From Peteryoungia aggregata LMG 23059 (GTDB taxonomy: Bacteria; Pseudomonadota; Alphaproteobacteria; Rhizobiales; Rhizobiaceae), in contig NZ_JAUSUW010000015.1 of the NCBI RefSeq assembly GCF_030814435.1, positions 33,005 to 97,004 on the forward strand: a DNA stretch of 64,000 nt. The letters run 5' to 3'. The position numbers and the translations under genes are program-made. Below, piece by piece: positions 54,013-63,928 of this stretch; the stretch's first letter is position 1, and each line of letters starts with the position of its first letter. The notes under the pieces were generated by a model, which was not told the origin of the DNA, made no database searches, and worked only from the letters and a program-made list of their open reading frames with translations.

Positions 54013-54184
54013 ACACTGCTCCTATTACACCCCAATCCAACCAACCGGTCGTGGTTCGATTCCGCCTTTAAGCGCATGACAGATAAAAGACTTCTCGCCT
54101 TTTCGCGTTATCTTTCCGAATTCAAACGCCCGCATTATAGAAAAAACAACATCCTACTCCGCCGCATTCAGAACATGAACTAAA

Positions 54185-55003
54185 TCAAATATCAAATTGA
54201 AATTCCATCATAAATTGATCGTAACCTGGTTCGACATGCGGCGGCGTCTCGCCCATGACGGTTTCATAGTCCAGCGGCGTATGCATATGGGTCAGAACCG
54301 CATGTTTCGGCGCCAGCCGCTCGATCCAGCCTAGTGCCTGTTCGAGCGACAGATGGCTCGGATGCGGCCGGTACTGCAAAGCGTCGATGTAAAGCAGATC
54401 GAGCCCGGAGAGCTTGGCGACGGTTTCCTCGGGAAAGTCGGAAACATCACAGCAATAGGCCACGTCACCAATGCGCAAGCCCAGCGAGATGATGTCGCCA
54501 TGCTGCTGCACGAGCGGCAGAAGTTCAATCGGTCCGCCGGCACCATCAATGACGATCGGTCTGTCCATGTCCTCGACGATGACAGGTGCAACGATCGGCG
54601 GATAGCTGCTACCGACAGGCGTCTTCAGGCAGTAGCCGAAACCTTCCTCGATCCGGGCCATGGTGAACGGCTCCGCATAGATCGGAATGCGGTTTCGCTG
54701 CGTGATGAAATAGCCTCTGATATCGTCGATGCCATGCAGATGGTCGGCATGCGCATGGCTGTAGACGACGGCATCGAGATGCTCGACTTTGGCGCGGATC
54801 ATCTGCTCGCGAAAATCCGGGCCGGTATCGACAACCACGGTGGTCTTGCCGCCATCGAGGCCGATCTGCTCGATCAGGAAGGATGCGCGGGTCCGCCGGT
54901 TGCGCGGATTGTTGGGGTCGCAATTGCCCCAGTCGCCGTTGATCCGGGGCACGCCGGGAGACGAGGAACAACCGAGCAGCGTGAACCGGCGCGTGACCTT
55001 CAT
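54185..55003 (-). CDS. MBL-fold metallohydrolase (PhnP-like)
   Basis: A 272-residue metallo-beta-lactamase-fold hydrolase. The metal site HAHADHLHGIDD (HxHxDH) is near residue 79, and further ligands appear in DVSDFPEE and LTHMHTPLDY. The N-terminus TLLGCSSSPGVPRINGDWGNCDP is characteristic of the phosphodiesterase-like branch around PhnP, which cleaves cyclic ribose phosphates; the phn operon is not present here, so the substrate is open. The ATG at 55003 has GGGAG upstream. It starts ten bases after the tatD stop and forms the third gene of metG-tatD-MBL, a common alphaproteobacterial arrangement. Confidence 0.9.
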   Translation of the reverse strand: MKVTRRFTLLGCSSSPGVPRINGDWGNCDPNNPRNRRTRASFLIEQIGLDGGKTTVVVDTGPDFREQMIRAKVEHLDAVVYSHAHADHLHGIDDIRGYFITQRNRIPIYAEPFTMARIEEGFGYCLKTPVGSSYPPIVAPVIVEDMDRPIVIDGAGGPIELLPLVQQHGDIISLGLRIGDVAYCCDVSDFPEETVAKLSGLDLLYIDALQYRPHPSHLSLEQALGWIERLAPKHAVLTHMHTPLDYETVMGETPPHVEPGYDQFMMEFQFDI

Positions 55004-55013
55004 CAAAGCTCCC

Positions 55014-55799
55014 TTAAGCCACCCGCGGCATTTTCGAGAAGCAGCGGAAGGCATTCTCGGTGGTGATCTCGGCCATTTCCGCGTAGCTCACGCCTTTGAC
55101 CTCTGCCAGCACTTCCGCCGTGTTCACGACATAGGAAGGCTCGTTGCGTTTTCCACGCCAGCGTTTGGGCGCGAGATATGGCGCATCCGTCTCGACCAGC
55201 AAGCGGTCCATCGGCACGCTTTTCGCGATCTCGCGCAGCTCTTCCGATTTCGGGAAGGTGACGATGCCGGAGAAAGAGACGTAGCCGCCGAGCGCCACGC
55301 CGGTATCGGCAAGCGCCTGACCCGATGAGAAGCAGTGCAGGATAAAGGGGAAGGCACCCTTCCCTGTTTCCTCGGTCAAAATCGCCGCCATGTCCTCGTC
55401 GGCGCTGCGGCTGTGAATGACGAGCGGTAGACCCGTGCGCCGTGCCGCCTCGATATGGCGGATCAGCCCCGTCTTCTGGTCCTCGGGCGTCTGCGTGTCG
55501 TAGAAATAGTCGAGCCCGGCCTCGCCGATCGCCACGATCTTCTCATGGCTTTCCGCAAGTTGCACAAGCTCGTCCGCCGTGACGTCCAGCTCGTCGCCGG
55601 CATTGTTCGGATGCGTACCAACAGAGCAGAAAACGCTCGCATACCGCTCGGTGAGCGCCAGCAGCGTCGGAAGCTTGCGCACCCGCGTCGAGATCGTCAC
55701 CATCTGTTTGACGCCGGCCTGATGGGCGCGCGTGACCAGTTCGTCGCGCTCGCTGTCGAAGTCGGCGAAGTCCAGATGGCAATGGGTATCGATCAGCAT
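55014..55799 (-). CDS. tatD: TatD-family metal-dependent hydrolase/deoxyribonuclease
   Basis: A 261-residue TIM-barrel hydrolase. Metal ligands: DTHCHLDF at residues 4-11, EAGLDYFY (Glu near 93), VIHSRSADEDM (His near 129), HCFSSGQ and ETDAPYLAPKRWRG near 203. TatD-family members are Mg-dependent 3'-5' DNases or D-aminoacyl-tRNA-type hydrolases; in bacteria a role in DNA repair is proposed. It starts three bases after the metG stop, so translation is probably coupled. The gene symbol is used in the family sense (TatD/YcfH). Confidence 0.93.
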   Translation of the reverse strand: MLIDTHCHLDFADFDSERDELVTRAHQAGVKQMVTISTRVRKLPTLLALTERYASVFCSVGTHPNNAGDELDVTADELVQLAESHEKIVAIGEAGLDYFYDTQTPEDQKTGLIRHIEAARRTGLPLVIHSRSADEDMAAILTEETGKGAFPFILHCFSSGQALADTGVALGGYVSFSGIVTFPKSEELREIAKSVPMDRLLVETDAPYLAPKRWRGKRNEPSYVVNTAEVLAEVKGVSYAEMAEITTENAFRCFSKMPRVA

Positions 55800-55802
55800 C
55801 GG

Positions 55803-57356
55803 TCAGGCCTTGCCCGCGTCCGGGGCGACGTAGCGCGGATATACCGGCGACGGCGCCGGCAGCTCCGTACCGGGCTGCAGACGACCGGCAGCGCCGAGCT
55901 TCGAGAACACCCTGTCTTCTTCGGCCACCGCGACGAGATCGAGGATCTTCGCCGACGACGCCGGCATGATCGGCTGGAACAGGATGGCAATCTGGCGCAC
56001 GACCTCAGCCGTCACATAGAGCACGGTGCCCATGCGCGCCTCGTCGGTCTTCTTCAAGACCCACGGTGCCTGCGCCGCGAAATAGCGGTCAGCCTCGTTG
56101 ACGATGTTGATGATGGCAGCCACCGCCTTGTGGATCTGCTGGCGCCCCATCTCCTCGCGGCATATCGCAATGGCGTCGTCTGCCACCTTGAGGATCGCCT
56201 CGTCTTCCGGCGTCAGCGGGCCGGGTGCCGGCACCCTGCCCTCGCAGTTCTTGTTGATCATCGACAGCGAGCGCGAGGCAAGATTGCCGATGCCATTGGC
56301 GAGATCGGCATTGATGCGGGTCGCGATCCCCTCTTCCGAATAGCTGCCGTCCTGGCCGAAGGAGACTTCGCGCAGGAAGAAGTAGCGCACCTGGTCGAGA
56401 CCGAAATGCCCAACGAGATCAACGGGATCGACGACATTTCCGACCGACTTCGACATCTTCTCGCCCTTGTTGAGCAGGAAGCCATGGGCATAGACGCGCT
56501 TCGGCAGCGGCAGGCCTGCCGACATCAGGAAGGCCGGCCAGTAGACGGCGTGGAAGCGGATGATGTCCTTACCGATGACATGAACGTCTGCTGGCCAATA
56601 CTTGGCGCGCGGACCGTTCTCATCTTCGACATAACCCGTCGCGGTGATGTAGTTGGTGAGCGCATCGACCCAGACATACATCACATGCTTGTCGTCGCCG
56701 GGCACCTTGATGCCCCAGTCGAAGGTCGTGCGCGAGATCGACAGATCCTTCAGCCCCGACTTGACGAAGGAGATCACCTCGTTGCGGCGCTCGTTCGGAC
56801 CGATGAAATCCGGCTGGTCTTCGTAGAGCTTGAGCAGCTTGTCTTCATAGGCCGAGAGCTTGAAGAAGTAGCTCTCTTCTTCCACCCATTCGACAGGCGT
56901 GCCCTGGGGACCGTAACGCACGCCATCGGAGCGCAGCTCGGTCTCTTCTTCCTGGTAATAGGCCTCGTCGCGCACGGAATACCAGCCGGCGTAGCCACCC
57001 TTGTAGATGTCGCCGTTCTTCTCCATCCGGCGCCAGACTTCCTGCACCGTTTCATGATGGCGCTGTTCGGTCGTGCGGATGAAGTCGTCGTTGGACGCGT
57101 TGAGCAGCTTGCCCATCTCGCGGAATGCATTGGAGTTGCGCTCGGCCAGCGCCTCAGGCGTGATCCCTTCGGCACGCGCCGTCTGCTGCATCTTCTGCCC
57201 GTGTTCGTCCGTACCCGTCAGGAAGAACACGTCTCGACCGTCGAGCCGCTGGAACCGCGCCATGGCGTCGGTCGCGATCAGCTCATAGGCATGGCCGATA
57301 TGCGGCTTGCCGTTCGGATAGGAGATGGCAGTGGTGATGTAGAAGGGATCGCTCAT
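55803..57356 (-). CDS. metG: Methionyl-tRNA synthetase
   Basis: Charges tRNA-Met. 517 residues. The class I motifs are in place: HIGH within [14 protein letters not shown] (about residues 13-26) and KMSKS within [13 protein letters not shown]. The zinc-knuckle cysteines of the E. coli type are absent ([15 protein letters not shown] replaces them), placing it in the zinc-free MetG2-like group; there is no C-terminal tRNA-binding OB domain. The ATG at 57356 ([10 protein letters not shown]) fits homologues; a start at 57392 is in frame. It leads the metG-tatD-MBL operon. Confidence 0.97.
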   Translation of the reverse strand: MSDPFYITTAISYPNGKPHIGHAYELIATDAMARFQRLDGRDVFFLTGTDEHGQKMQQTARAEGITPEALAERNSNAFREMGKLLNASNDDFIRTTEQRHHETVQEVWRRMEKNGDIYKGGYAGWYSVRDEAYYQEEETELRSDGVRYGPQGTPVEWVEEESYFFKLSAYEDKLLKLYEDQPDFIGPNERRNEVISFVKSGLKDLSISRTTFDWGIKVPGDDKHVMYVWVDALTNYITATGYVEDENGPRAKYWPADVHVIGKDIIRFHAVYWPAFLMSAGLPLPKRVYAHGFLLNKGEKMSKSVGNVVDPVDLVGHFGLDQVRYFFLREVSFGQDGSYSEEGIATRINADLANGIGNLASRSLSMINKNCEGRVPAPGPLTPEDEAILKVADDAIAICREEMGRQQIHKAVAAIINIVNEADRYFAAQAPWVLKKTDEARMGTVLYVTAEVVRQIAILFQPIMPASSAKILDLVAVAEEDRVFSKLGAAGRLQPGTELPAPSPVYPRYVAPDAGKA

Positions 57357-57644
57357 GGCTTCTTGTTGTCTTTTCGTCGGTTGCGATGTCACGGGCCAAA
57401 CGATGGCGGCGCTGAAATGCCGGCCATGAACGGCGAAAACAAATGGGGTCGAACGCTCTTAAAGCATTCCTCGGCCTTTAGGAACATCCGTTTTGCTGCA
57501 GCGCCACGAAGATGGCTGCAGCATCATCCGGTGGGCCTCGGCTCCTGCGGGGCCGCCGCAACGAAGGACATGCCAACATTTCCCGCTTGCGATGGCTGGC
57601 GATCCTGATAGACGGGAATTCCGGCTCACTCGAAGGAAACCGAT

Positions 57645-58277
57645 ATGCCGGACATCTCCACCATCATGCTCTTTTCTGCCGCCGCCCTCGTGCTCACCGC
57701 AACGCCGGGTCCCGACATGCTGCTGATTGCCTCACGCAGCATCAGCCAGGGGCGCGCTGCGGGCTTTCTCACCTATGCGGGCATCGCGGCCGGCACCTAT
57801 TGTCATGCCCTTGCCGCAGCGCTGGGCCTGTCGCAGCTGTTTCTAGCCGTACCCACCGCCTACGAAGTCGTCCGCTGGGCTGGCTGCGCATATCTGCTCT
57901 ACCTCGCCTGGAAGACGCTGCGGTCTGAAGCAACACAATTTGCCCCGAGCGCTGGCCTGAAGCGCTATTCCATGCAGCGAATTCTCGGCGAAGGCCTGGC
58001 GACGAACCTTCTCAATCCGAAGATGGCGCTGTTCGTCCTCGCCCTCTTCCCGCAATTTCTCAATCCAGCTCAGGGCTCCCTCATCCTGCAGATCCTGGTT
58101 CTGGCAACGGTGCTGAACCTCATCGGCTTTGTGGTCAACGGCGCGGTGATCTTGCTGAGTGGCCATATCCGAACCCGGATCACAGGTCTGGGCCGCTTCA
58201 GAAAACTCCCCCAATACCTGCTGGCGACCGTCTTTGCCGGTCTTGCCTGCCGCCTCGCCCTTGGAACAAGAAACTGA
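57645..58277 (+). CDS. LysE/RhtB-family amino-acid exporter
   Basis: A 210-residue inner-membrane protein with six helices. The RhtB signature is LTATPGPDMLLIASRSISQGRAAGFLTYAGIAAGTYCHALAAALGL (residues about 17-63), and NLLNPKMALFVLALFPQFL is the second conserved segment. It exports amino acids such as threonine, homoserine or leucine; the exact substrate cannot be inferred. GAAGGAAA precedes the ATG. It is a single plus-strand gene between two minus-strand housekeeping operons, convergent with holB. Confidence 0.92.
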   Translation: MPDISTIMLFSAAALVLTATPGPDMLLIASRSISQGRAAGFLTYAGIAAGTYCHALAAALGLSQLFLAVPTAYEVVRWAGCAYLLYLAWKTLRSEATQFAPSAGLKRYSMQRILGEGLATNLLNPKMALFVLALFPQFLNPAQGSLILQILVLATVLNLIGFVVNGAVILLSGHIRTRITGLGRFRKLPQYLLATVFAGLACRLALGTRN

Positions 58278-58305
58278 CGGCGCACGTCATCCGAAAAACT
58301 CTTGG

Positions 58306-59331
58306 TCAGCGCGTCACAGCCGCAAGCACGTCGAGGATTGTCTGCTTGCGGTCGAGATTATAAGCCGCCGCCACGCCGAGCTGCTGGTTGATGACCGAGG
58401 AAAGCCGCGCAAAATGCTCGGCTCCGCCGAGATCGCCCGTCATCGCCAGCCGCCGCGCCGTCTCGGAGAGATGATCGCCCAGATGTTCAACAAAGAAGCC
58501 GAAGGCCACCTCGCTGTCTTTGCCCGAGAGCGCGTCAGCAATCTTGTACATCATCTTCCGCTGGGTGGGACCTGAGGCTGCGAGCATCTGCTCGAAGGCT
58601 TCGAGGATCTCTGCGCCGCCGTAATTCACCAGTTTCAGCGCCCGCGCCACGCTGCCCTTGGCGAGCGCAAGCACCGCCTCGCGTTTGTCCGCAGGGATCG
58701 AGAGCCCCAATTGCCCGAGTGCCTGATCCATGGCCTCGGGTGCGAGTTCGTGCAGGCGAAGCGGCAGGCAGCGCGAGCGGATGGTCGGCAACAGCTTGCC
58801 AGGTGCATGAGACAGCACCAGGAACATCGCCCGCTTCGGCGGCTCCTCGAGGATCTTCAGGATCGCATTCGCCGCATTGCGGTTCAGGTCGTCCGCCGGG
58901 TCGATGATCACGATCCGCCAGTTGCCGGTCCCCGATGTCTGGCTGAAGAAGTGTCCCGCCTTGCGCACCTCGTCCACGGTGATCGCGGTCCTGACGCGGC
59001 CCGTCTTCTCGTCCACCGGTCGCGACAGATGCAGGAGATTGTGGCTGGCGCCGGAGGCAAGCTGTCGGCTGACAGGATGATCGGGGTCCGGATCGGCGAT
59101 CGTTTCCGGCGCAGTCTCAGGCTCAGGATACCGCAAGACGTGATTGGCGAAACGGAACGCGAGCGTCGCCTTGCCGATGCCTTCCGGGCCCTCAATCAGG
59201 ATCGCATGGTGGCCCTTACCCGAGCGATAGCTGCGCGCCAGAAACGCCTCCGCCGCTGCATGGCCGAACAGCCTGATATTACTGACCGGCGCGATTGCCC
59301 CGTCAAGAAGCCCTGCCCGTTCCACGCTCAT
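58306..59331 (-). CDS. holB: DNA polymerase III delta' subunit
   Basis: Clamp-loader subunit of the replicative polymerase. 341 residues. The AAA+ core has Walker A-like [20 protein letters not shown] (near residue 48), where the usual GKT/S is GKA, the sensor region [47 protein letters not shown] with the SRC motif, and a C-terminal helical collar. Delta' normally lacks ATPase activity, consistent with the altered Walker A. Its ATG overlaps the tmk stop by four bases (ATGA). It ends the rlpA-dacF-tmk-holB series on the minus strand. Confidence 0.93.
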   Translation of the reverse strand: MSVERAGLLDGAIAPVSNIRLFGHAAAEAFLARSYRSGKGHHAILIEGPEGIGKATLAFRFANHVLRYPEPETAPETIADPDPDHPVSRQLASGASHNLLHLSRPVDEKTGRVRTAITVDEVRKAGHFFSQTSGTGNWRIVIIDPADDLNRNAANAILKILEEPPKRAMFLVLSHAPGKLLPTIRSRCLPLRLHELAPEAMDQALGQLGLSIPADKREAVLALAKGSVARALKLVNYGGAEILEAFEQMLAASGPTQRKMMYKIADALSGKDSEVAFGFFVEHLGDHLSETARRLAMTGDLGGAEHFARLSSVINQQLGVAAAYNLDRKQTILDVLAAVTR

Positions 59332-60071
59332 CGCCGGGCCGCCTGATCGCCGTCCCGTACAGCACCGGCTTGTCGCGCAATCACCAGCATCACTTCGGAG
59401 AAGATGTCCCGTGCAATCCGCTCGACATCATGTGAGGCATCCACGACCCGGCATCGCTCCGGCTCACGAGCGGCAATGTCGAGAAACCCCTGCCGCCGCT
59501 TTTCATGCACGTCGAGTTTTTCCTTCTCGAACCTGTCGGGAACGGCGACTGCTGCCACGCCCCCTGCCCGCCGGCGCGCGCGCTGCAGACCGACGTCTGC
59601 GGGGAGATCCAGCATCAAGGTCAGATCCGGCATTGTCGCGCCGATCGACACACGTTCGAGGGCGGCCATCAGTACCGGCTCAAGATTGCCGGTCACGCCC
59701 TGGTAGACCCGGGACGAATCAACGAAGCGATCACACAAAACGATTTCGCCGCGCTGGAGCGCCGGACGGATCACGCAATCGAGATGGTCGGCTCGGGCCG
59801 CCGCAAACAGCAGCGCCTCCATGCGCACGCCGAAAGGCTCGGCAGCGCCCGACAGCAGCACATGGCGCAAGGCCTCGGCCCCCGACGATCCGCCAGGTTC
59901 GCGTGTCGTCACCACCGCATGCCCGCCCATACGCAAGCTCTCGGCCAGCAGGCGGATCTGGGTCGACTTGCCAGCCCCCTCGCCTCCCTCGAAAGTCACG
60001 AACAATCCGCGTCCGGTGGTCGTCAATGCCTTGCCTACTTCCCGCCAGCGGCGTTCCAGAATGTGCCCCAC
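59328..60071 (-). CDS. tmk: Thymidylate kinase
   Basis: Phosphorylates dTMP to dTDP for DNA synthesis. 247 residues as called, slightly long. The P-loop is [21 protein letters not shown] (near residue 25-45), the DR(Y/F) motif is [14 protein letters not shown], and the lid Arg region is QRARRRAGG. The first about 18 residues ([16 protein letters not shown]) are not conserved; a TTG at about 60023 immediately before [14 protein letters not shown] could be the true start. It overlaps holB by four bases, a common pairing. Confidence 0.93.
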   Translation of the reverse strand: MGHILERRWREVGKALTTTGRGLFVTFEGGEGAGKSTQIRLLAESLRMGGHAVVTTREPGGSSGAEALRHVLLSGAAEPFGVRMEALLFAAARADHLDCVIRPALQRGEIVLCDRFVDSSRVYQGVTGNLEPVLMAALERVSIGATMPDLTLMLDLPADVGLQRARRRAGGVAAVAVPDRFEKEKLDVHEKRRQGFLDIAAREPERCRVVDASHDVERIARDIFSEVMLVIARQAGAVRDGDQAARR

Positions 60072-60145
60072 GGGCCTGCCTACGGCTCTAACCCAAGATG
60101 GCCCGCAGTGAAACCGCGAAGCACTGGAGCATCGCAGATTTTCCG

Positions 60146-61318
60146 TCAGATCCAGAAGAACAGAAGCTCGATCAGCGCGTCCCAGGCCCGTTGCCGCAGC
60201 GTCCCCACCTCGACCGCCTCGTCACTCATCAAAGGAACGCTCATCAGTGGCCGTTCACCGGCAAGAATGTTAAGCGTCGCGATCTCACGGTCCGCTGCAA
60301 CCGGGGGATCGAGCGGCCAGCGGTAGACGATGCGCGCCTGCAAACGTTCGGGATTGTTGATCGGCACATAGACCTCGACCGGTCGTTCGGCCACCAACGG
60401 CACCTTGGATTGCGCGCCACCATAGACGCTCGCCTCGCCGATCACTTCACCTGCGGCAAACAGCCGACGCATTTCAAATCCGTCGAAACCCCAATTGAGC
60501 AAACGTACCGCCTCCTCGGTCCGCTCCTTATCGGTCGCAACCCCGCTCAGCCCCAGAAAGAGCCGCCGCCCGCCCCGCTCCATCGAAGCGAGAATGGCAA
60601 AGCCGCTGCCTTCCGCAAAACCGGTACCCAGCCCATCCGCCCCGAATGACAAAAGAGGATTGCGGTTGCGCTGGAGGATCTTGTTCCATTCGAACTCCGG
60701 CAGGCCGAAGGTCCGGTAGAGCTCGGGATAGGTATCGACAATGTGCTGCGAGAGCTTCACCAGATCATAAAGCGTCGACCTGTTGTCCGGATGTGGCAGG
60801 CCGGTGGCATTGCCGAAGCGACTGGCGGCAAGACCGAGTTCGGCGGCGCGGGCATTCATCCGCTCAACGAAGTCAGCTTCGGACCCTGCCATGCCCTCGG
60901 CAATGACGAGGCAGCCGTCATTCGCCGTCTGGACCGCGATACCCTTGATCAGGTCCGCCACCGGCACCTGCGACTTGACGGCTGCGAACATGGTGGATGT
61001 GCGGGAGGGCGCCCCGCCCGTGCGCCAGGCATATTCGGAGACCGGATAGACCGTATCCGATCGGATCTCGCCCTTCTTGAGCGCATCGAAGACGACTTCC
61101 AGTGTCATGAGCTTGGCGAGCGAGGCGGGGGCGAAACTCTGCCTCTCGTTCTTGGCGAGCAATACCGTGCCCGTCGAGGCCTCGATCAGATAGGCCTGGG
61201 CCGCCTTGGTGTCGATGGGTTGCGGCGGCGGAACAGCCTGCGCATGGACCACCGCGCTAGGGTGGACTGAAGGCAGCAGGACAGCCAGAAGCACGAGAAG
61301 GGCAAGGAGACGACGCAT
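60146..61318 (-). CDS. D-alanyl-D-alanine carboxypeptidase family protein (DacF-like), divergent motifs
   Basis: A periplasmic penicillin-binding protein of 390 residues with signal peptide (about 1-27, [25 protein letters not shown]). The nucleophile motif SxxK is intact as SLAK (66-69). The second motif, normally SxN, reads TAN (131-133). The third, normally KTG, reads GTG (231-233, in [15 protein letters not shown]). A C-terminal PBP5-like beta domain follows ([14 protein letters not shown]). The changed third motif could alter or abolish carboxypeptidase activity. It lies between rlpA and tmk on the same strand. The longer open frame upstream to 61603 is a shadow of rlpA DNA. Confidence 0.9.
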   Translation of the reverse strand: MRRLLALLVLLAVLLPSVHPSAVVHAQAVPPPQPIDTKAAQAYLIEASTGTVLLAKNERQSFAPASLAKLMTLEVVFDALKKGEIRSDTVYPVSEYAWRTGGAPSRTSTMFAAVKSQVPVADLIKGIAVQTANDGCLVIAEGMAGSEADFVERMNARAAELGLAASRFGNATGLPHPDNRSTLYDLVKLSQHIVDTYPELYRTFGLPEFEWNKILQRNRNPLLSFGADGLGTGFAEGSGFAILASMERGGRRLFLGLSGVATDKERTEEAVRLLNWGFDGFEMRRLFAAGEVIGEASVYGGAQSKVPLVAERPVEVYVPINNPERLQARIVYRWPLDPPVAADREIATLNILAGERPLMSVPLMSDEAVEVGTLRQRAWDALIELLFFWI

Positions 61319-61385
61319 GTTCACACTTCGGCTGGGAACGCTCTTCGACACGGCGACCGGCTGTCCGGTCCGGCCGCTAGCCGGA

Positions 61386-62459
61386 TCAGAGCCCGCTTGA
61401 GAGCCTGATGCCGCCGCTTGCGACCGAGGAGAGAATCGAGCGCTCGGTGAGACCGTCATTGCGCACGAGAATCGCCTCGAAGGCAAGCGCGCCGGTTTCA
61501 GACGGCTCTTGCGTGAAGGCCGCCGCATAGCCAGAACCATCATAGCCGTCGATGTGGTGCGGTCGGGGCATCGGGAATGGGCCGAATTCCGGAAGCGCGG
61601 CAAAGCTCTCGCTCTGGAGAACAGCGGTGCCAGTGGTGGCCTTTTCGCCTGAGCCCTGCATCAAAAGCTGCGCATCGAGTGTCTGCTGTGCGGCGCTGCC
61701 ATTCGGCGTCGGGCCGGCAAGCGCGGTCTGGTAACCGGGCTCGACCATAGGCCGCATCGGCGGCACGGCCACATCGTTCGACGCCACCATCACGCCAGAG
61801 GCGATCTGCCCACCGGGATCGATGACCGGCCCGCGTTCACCCTTCCGGATGTAGGAGGCCATCAGATAGGGCATGTCGTGCCCGTCCATCCGCGCAGGAC
61901 CGATATACTGGACCCGCACTTCGCCAGTACCGCTGTGCTTCATGTCGAGCATGTCGGCCGTCTTGCGCGACAGGTCGATGATGCGACCCTTGTGGAAGGG
62001 TCCGCGATCGTTGATCCGCACGATGACCGAGCTGCCGGTGTTGAGATTGGTGACGCGCGCATAACTCGGCAGCGGCAACGTCGGATGGGCGGCCGACAGG
62101 TGTTCCTTGTCGTAGAGTTCGCCATTCGCCGTCATGCGGCCATGGAAAGCATCGCCATACCACGATGCCACGCCAACCTTGTCATATTCGGGGTTTTCCT
62201 TCGGGACAAAGGTCTTGCCCTTGACCATATAGGGCTTGCCGACCATGTAGCGCCCGCCGCCTTTCGGCACGGGACCACTCGCCACCACCCGGGGGCTCGC
62301 CTTCACGCCGTAGATCGATTCGGCGAAGTACTCTTTTGACCGCTTCGGCTTGTCGGCCGTCTGCTTGGTAGTCGAACAGGAAGCCGTGAAGGCGCAGAGG
62401 AGCGCAAGGCTCAGCCACTTCACGGAATTGGCCACGAGGCCGCGCGTCGAAACCTGCAT
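61386..62459 (-). CDS. rlpA: Septal ring lytic transglycosylase RlpA family lipoprotein
   Basis: A 357-residue outer-membrane lipoprotein. The signal peptide ends in the lipobox TASC (Cys about residue 28, in LALLCAFTASCSTTK). The double-psi beta-barrel RlpA domain covers about 90-190: GVASWYGDAFHGRMTANGELYDKEHLSAAHPTLPLPSYARVTNLNTG and VRINDRGPFHKGRIIDLSRKTAD. The C-terminal region is long and low in conservation and shows no SPOR domain, unlike E. coli RlpA. RlpA cuts peptide-free glycan strands at the septum. The ATG at 62459 is chosen; a GTG three codons upstream is possible. It precedes dacF by 67 bases. Confidence 0.9.
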   Translation of the reverse strand: MQVSTRGLVANSVKWLSLALLCAFTASCSTTKQTADKPKRSKEYFAESIYGVKASPRVVASGPVPKGGGRYMVGKPYMVKGKTFVPKENPEYDKVGVASWYGDAFHGRMTANGELYDKEHLSAAHPTLPLPSYARVTNLNTGSSVIVRINDRGPFHKGRIIDLSRKTADMLDMKHSGTGEVRVQYIGPARMDGHDMPYLMASYIRKGERGPVIDPGGQIASGVMVASNDVAVPPMRPMVEPGYQTALAGPTPNGSAAQQTLDAQLLMQGSGEKATTGTAVLQSESFAALPEFGPFPMPRPHHIDGYDGSGYAAAFTQEPSETGALAFEAILVRNDGLTERSILSSVASGGIRLSSGL

Positions 62460-62726
62460 ATGTCCCACTTCAGATCACGGACGCACATCATCTGCGTCCT
62501 ATCTGCGAGGCCCCCATGCCCCGCATCACTTGCGCGCAATAAAGCCTGTGCAAAAATGGCCAAAATGGGAAAAGTCACAATTTGCACGATCTCGAACGAG
62601 GGATACCTGCAATCATGGTTAATCAACGGTAAGCACCAATTCCTCGCTGTGGCCAGGCGGACCCGCTGCCCAAGGTGGCAGCAGAAGCACAGCACGCACC
62701 GTGTCAGCCCCCTCCAATAATCACCC
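62460..62726. other. Intergenic region between rlpA and tRNA-Ser
   Basis: No gene recognised; short frames have no ribosome site. It must hold the rlpA promoter. On the minus strand TTAACCAT (62615-62622) with TTACCG eight bases away resembles a CtrA half-site pair, which would suit a septum protein, but the spacing is not canonical. Confidence 0.4.
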
Positions 62727-62755
62727 TTGCCAAGTCTCACGGCTTTGCGCATAAG
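62727..62755 (+). promoter_or_regulatory. Promoter of tRNA-Ser
   Basis: TTGCCA and CATAAG are 17 bases apart (5 of 6 and 4 of 6 matches to consensus). Transcription would start about 62762, just before the mature tRNA 5' end. Confidence 0.5.
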
Positions 62756-62765
62756 GCGATCGTCC

Positions 62766-62855
62766 GGATGGGTGTCCGAGTGGTTTAAGGAACCGGTCTT
62801 GAAAACCGGCGTGCGGGAGACCGTACCGTGGGTTCGAATCCCACCCCATCCGCCA
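62766..62855 (+). tRNA. tRNA-Ser (anticodon UGA)
   Basis: A 90-base class II tRNA. The acceptor stem GGATGGG / CCCATCC, the anticodon stem CCGGT / ACCGG with loop CTTGAAA (anticodon TGA at 62800-62802), a long variable arm (GTGCGGGAGACCGTAC region) and the T-loop GGTTCGAATCC are all visible. The 3' CCA is encoded at 62853-62855. It reads UCA and other UCN serine codons. tRNA-Ser genes are frequent integration sites for islands and prophages, and mobile-type genes follow here. Confidence 0.95.
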
Positions 62856-63077
62856 TTATTCTTGCCAATATACTGAATCCATTGGCTTTTCCTTGAAGTC
62901 TATAGTTCTGACCCGCCATGCAGCCCGCCACGTACAACTGACGCCAAACCGACGCCGAAACCTGTGGATAACGGGGCAGACTCAGCATTGCCAAATGCGA
63001 TGACATTCGATTACACCGGACTGGTATAGAAATAGAACCTTTGCGCAAGACGTGCTCGGTCCTGGAAAGGGTCCCTC

Positions 63078-63464
63078 ATGTCTGAATTGAAGCAAACTGA
63101 TCTATTCTCTCCCGCGCTCCGCTCTTCCACCGATCTTCTCGCATCTTGTTCACCTTGCGAGGAAGTGCGGACTGAGATGACGGCATCTTCGGCTGAGCCA
63201 CTAGTTGGAACGCACGAAGCAAGATCTTTAACAAAACCTGCCCGCGCATTGAAGCCCGACATAAAGGGCGGAGCTGAAGACGAGCGATTCCTGTCGGTTC
63301 AGGACGTTGCGTCCCGATATGCGGTAAGTGTCGCCACCATTTGGCGCCACACCAAGGAAAACCCGGCATTCCCGAAGCCGCTGAAGATCCTCAACGGATC
63401 AACGCGATGGCGACTGAGCGAAATCTCGGCCTACGAAGCCGCTAGAGAGGGGGCGGCCCGATGA
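63078..63464 (+). CDS. AlpA-family helix-turn-helix regulator
   Basis: A 128-residue protein. The C-terminal half is an AlpA/MerR-like winged HTH: RFLSVQDVASRYAVSVATIWRHTKENPAFPKPLKILNGSTRWRLSEISAYEA (residues about 72-123). AlpA proteins activate excision or phage/island genes. The N-terminal half (about 65 residues) is low-complexity and unrecognised, longer than usual. AAAGGG lies six bases before the ATG. Its stop overlaps the next gene by four bases. Position 220 bases after tRNA-Ser suggests membership of an integrated element; no integrase was seen in the window. Confidence 0.82.
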   Translation: MSELKQTDLFSPALRSSTDLLASCSPCEEVRTEMTASSAEPLVGTHEARSLTKPARALKPDIKGGAEDERFLSVQDVASRYAVSVATIWRHTKENPAFPKPLKILNGSTRWRLSEISAYEAAREGAAR

Positions 63465-63928
63465 CAAGATCCCGCCCTTCCACCGGAAAGCCACGCAACG
63501 CACGGCGCACGAGAAGCGCAAGGCAAAACTGGCTCTACACTGCCGATGATTTAATTCGGCATTACGGTATTTGCCGAAATACCGTCGGAAACTGGATCGC
63601 TGCCGGCCTTCGCTACATCGCAAGCGAACCGCGGCTGTTTCTTGGCGAGGATCTCAACGCGTTCCATGCCGAATGCCGTCAACGGAGACTGCGACCGCTG
63701 GGTCCCTTCGAGGTGTATTGCGTGTCGTGCAAGCTTACCCACTCTTTCCTGGAGGAACAGGTCGAAGTCGGCCCAGTTAGGCCAACGGGGAACTACAGGG
63801 TGACCCTTGTCTGCCCCACCGGTGGTAAACGAGCAAATCGGTATCTTTCATCAGCCGAACTGAGCCACTTTCAGGACGTTCGGAAACACAATCCAAGACC
63901 GGAGATGTTGATTTCCACTGAGAGCTGA
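63461..63928 (+). CDS. HTH-domain protein with C-terminal zinc-ribbon-like Cys pair, 3' end altered
   Basis: A 155-residue protein overlapping the AlpA gene by four bases (ATGA). The N-terminus is very basic (KPRNARRTRSARQ), followed by an HTH (YTADDLIRHYGICRNTVGNWIAAGLRYIASEPRLFLGEDLNAFHAE), then VYCVSCKLTHSF and TLVCPTGGKRANRYLSS, which look like a treble-clef or zinc ribbon. The last about seven codons (LISTES) lie in the repeated terminal motif of a probable IS21-type element, so the original C-terminus has likely been replaced. Similar two-gene HTH modules occur in rhizobial islands. The function is unknown. Confidence 0.65.
   Translation: MTRSRPSTGKPRNARRTRSARQNWLYTADDLIRHYGICRNTVGNWIAAGLRYIASEPRLFLGEDLNAFHAECRQRRLRPLGPFEVYCVSCKLTHSFLEEQVEVGPVRPTGNYRVTLVCPTGGKRANRYLSSAELSHFQDVRKHNPRPEMLISTES

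Noticed and set aside
62785..63048. A minus-strand frame of 87 codons ending inside tRNA-Ser
   Set aside because: Part of it is the reverse of the tRNA gene; peptides of this kind are a well-known false call at tRNA-Ser loci.
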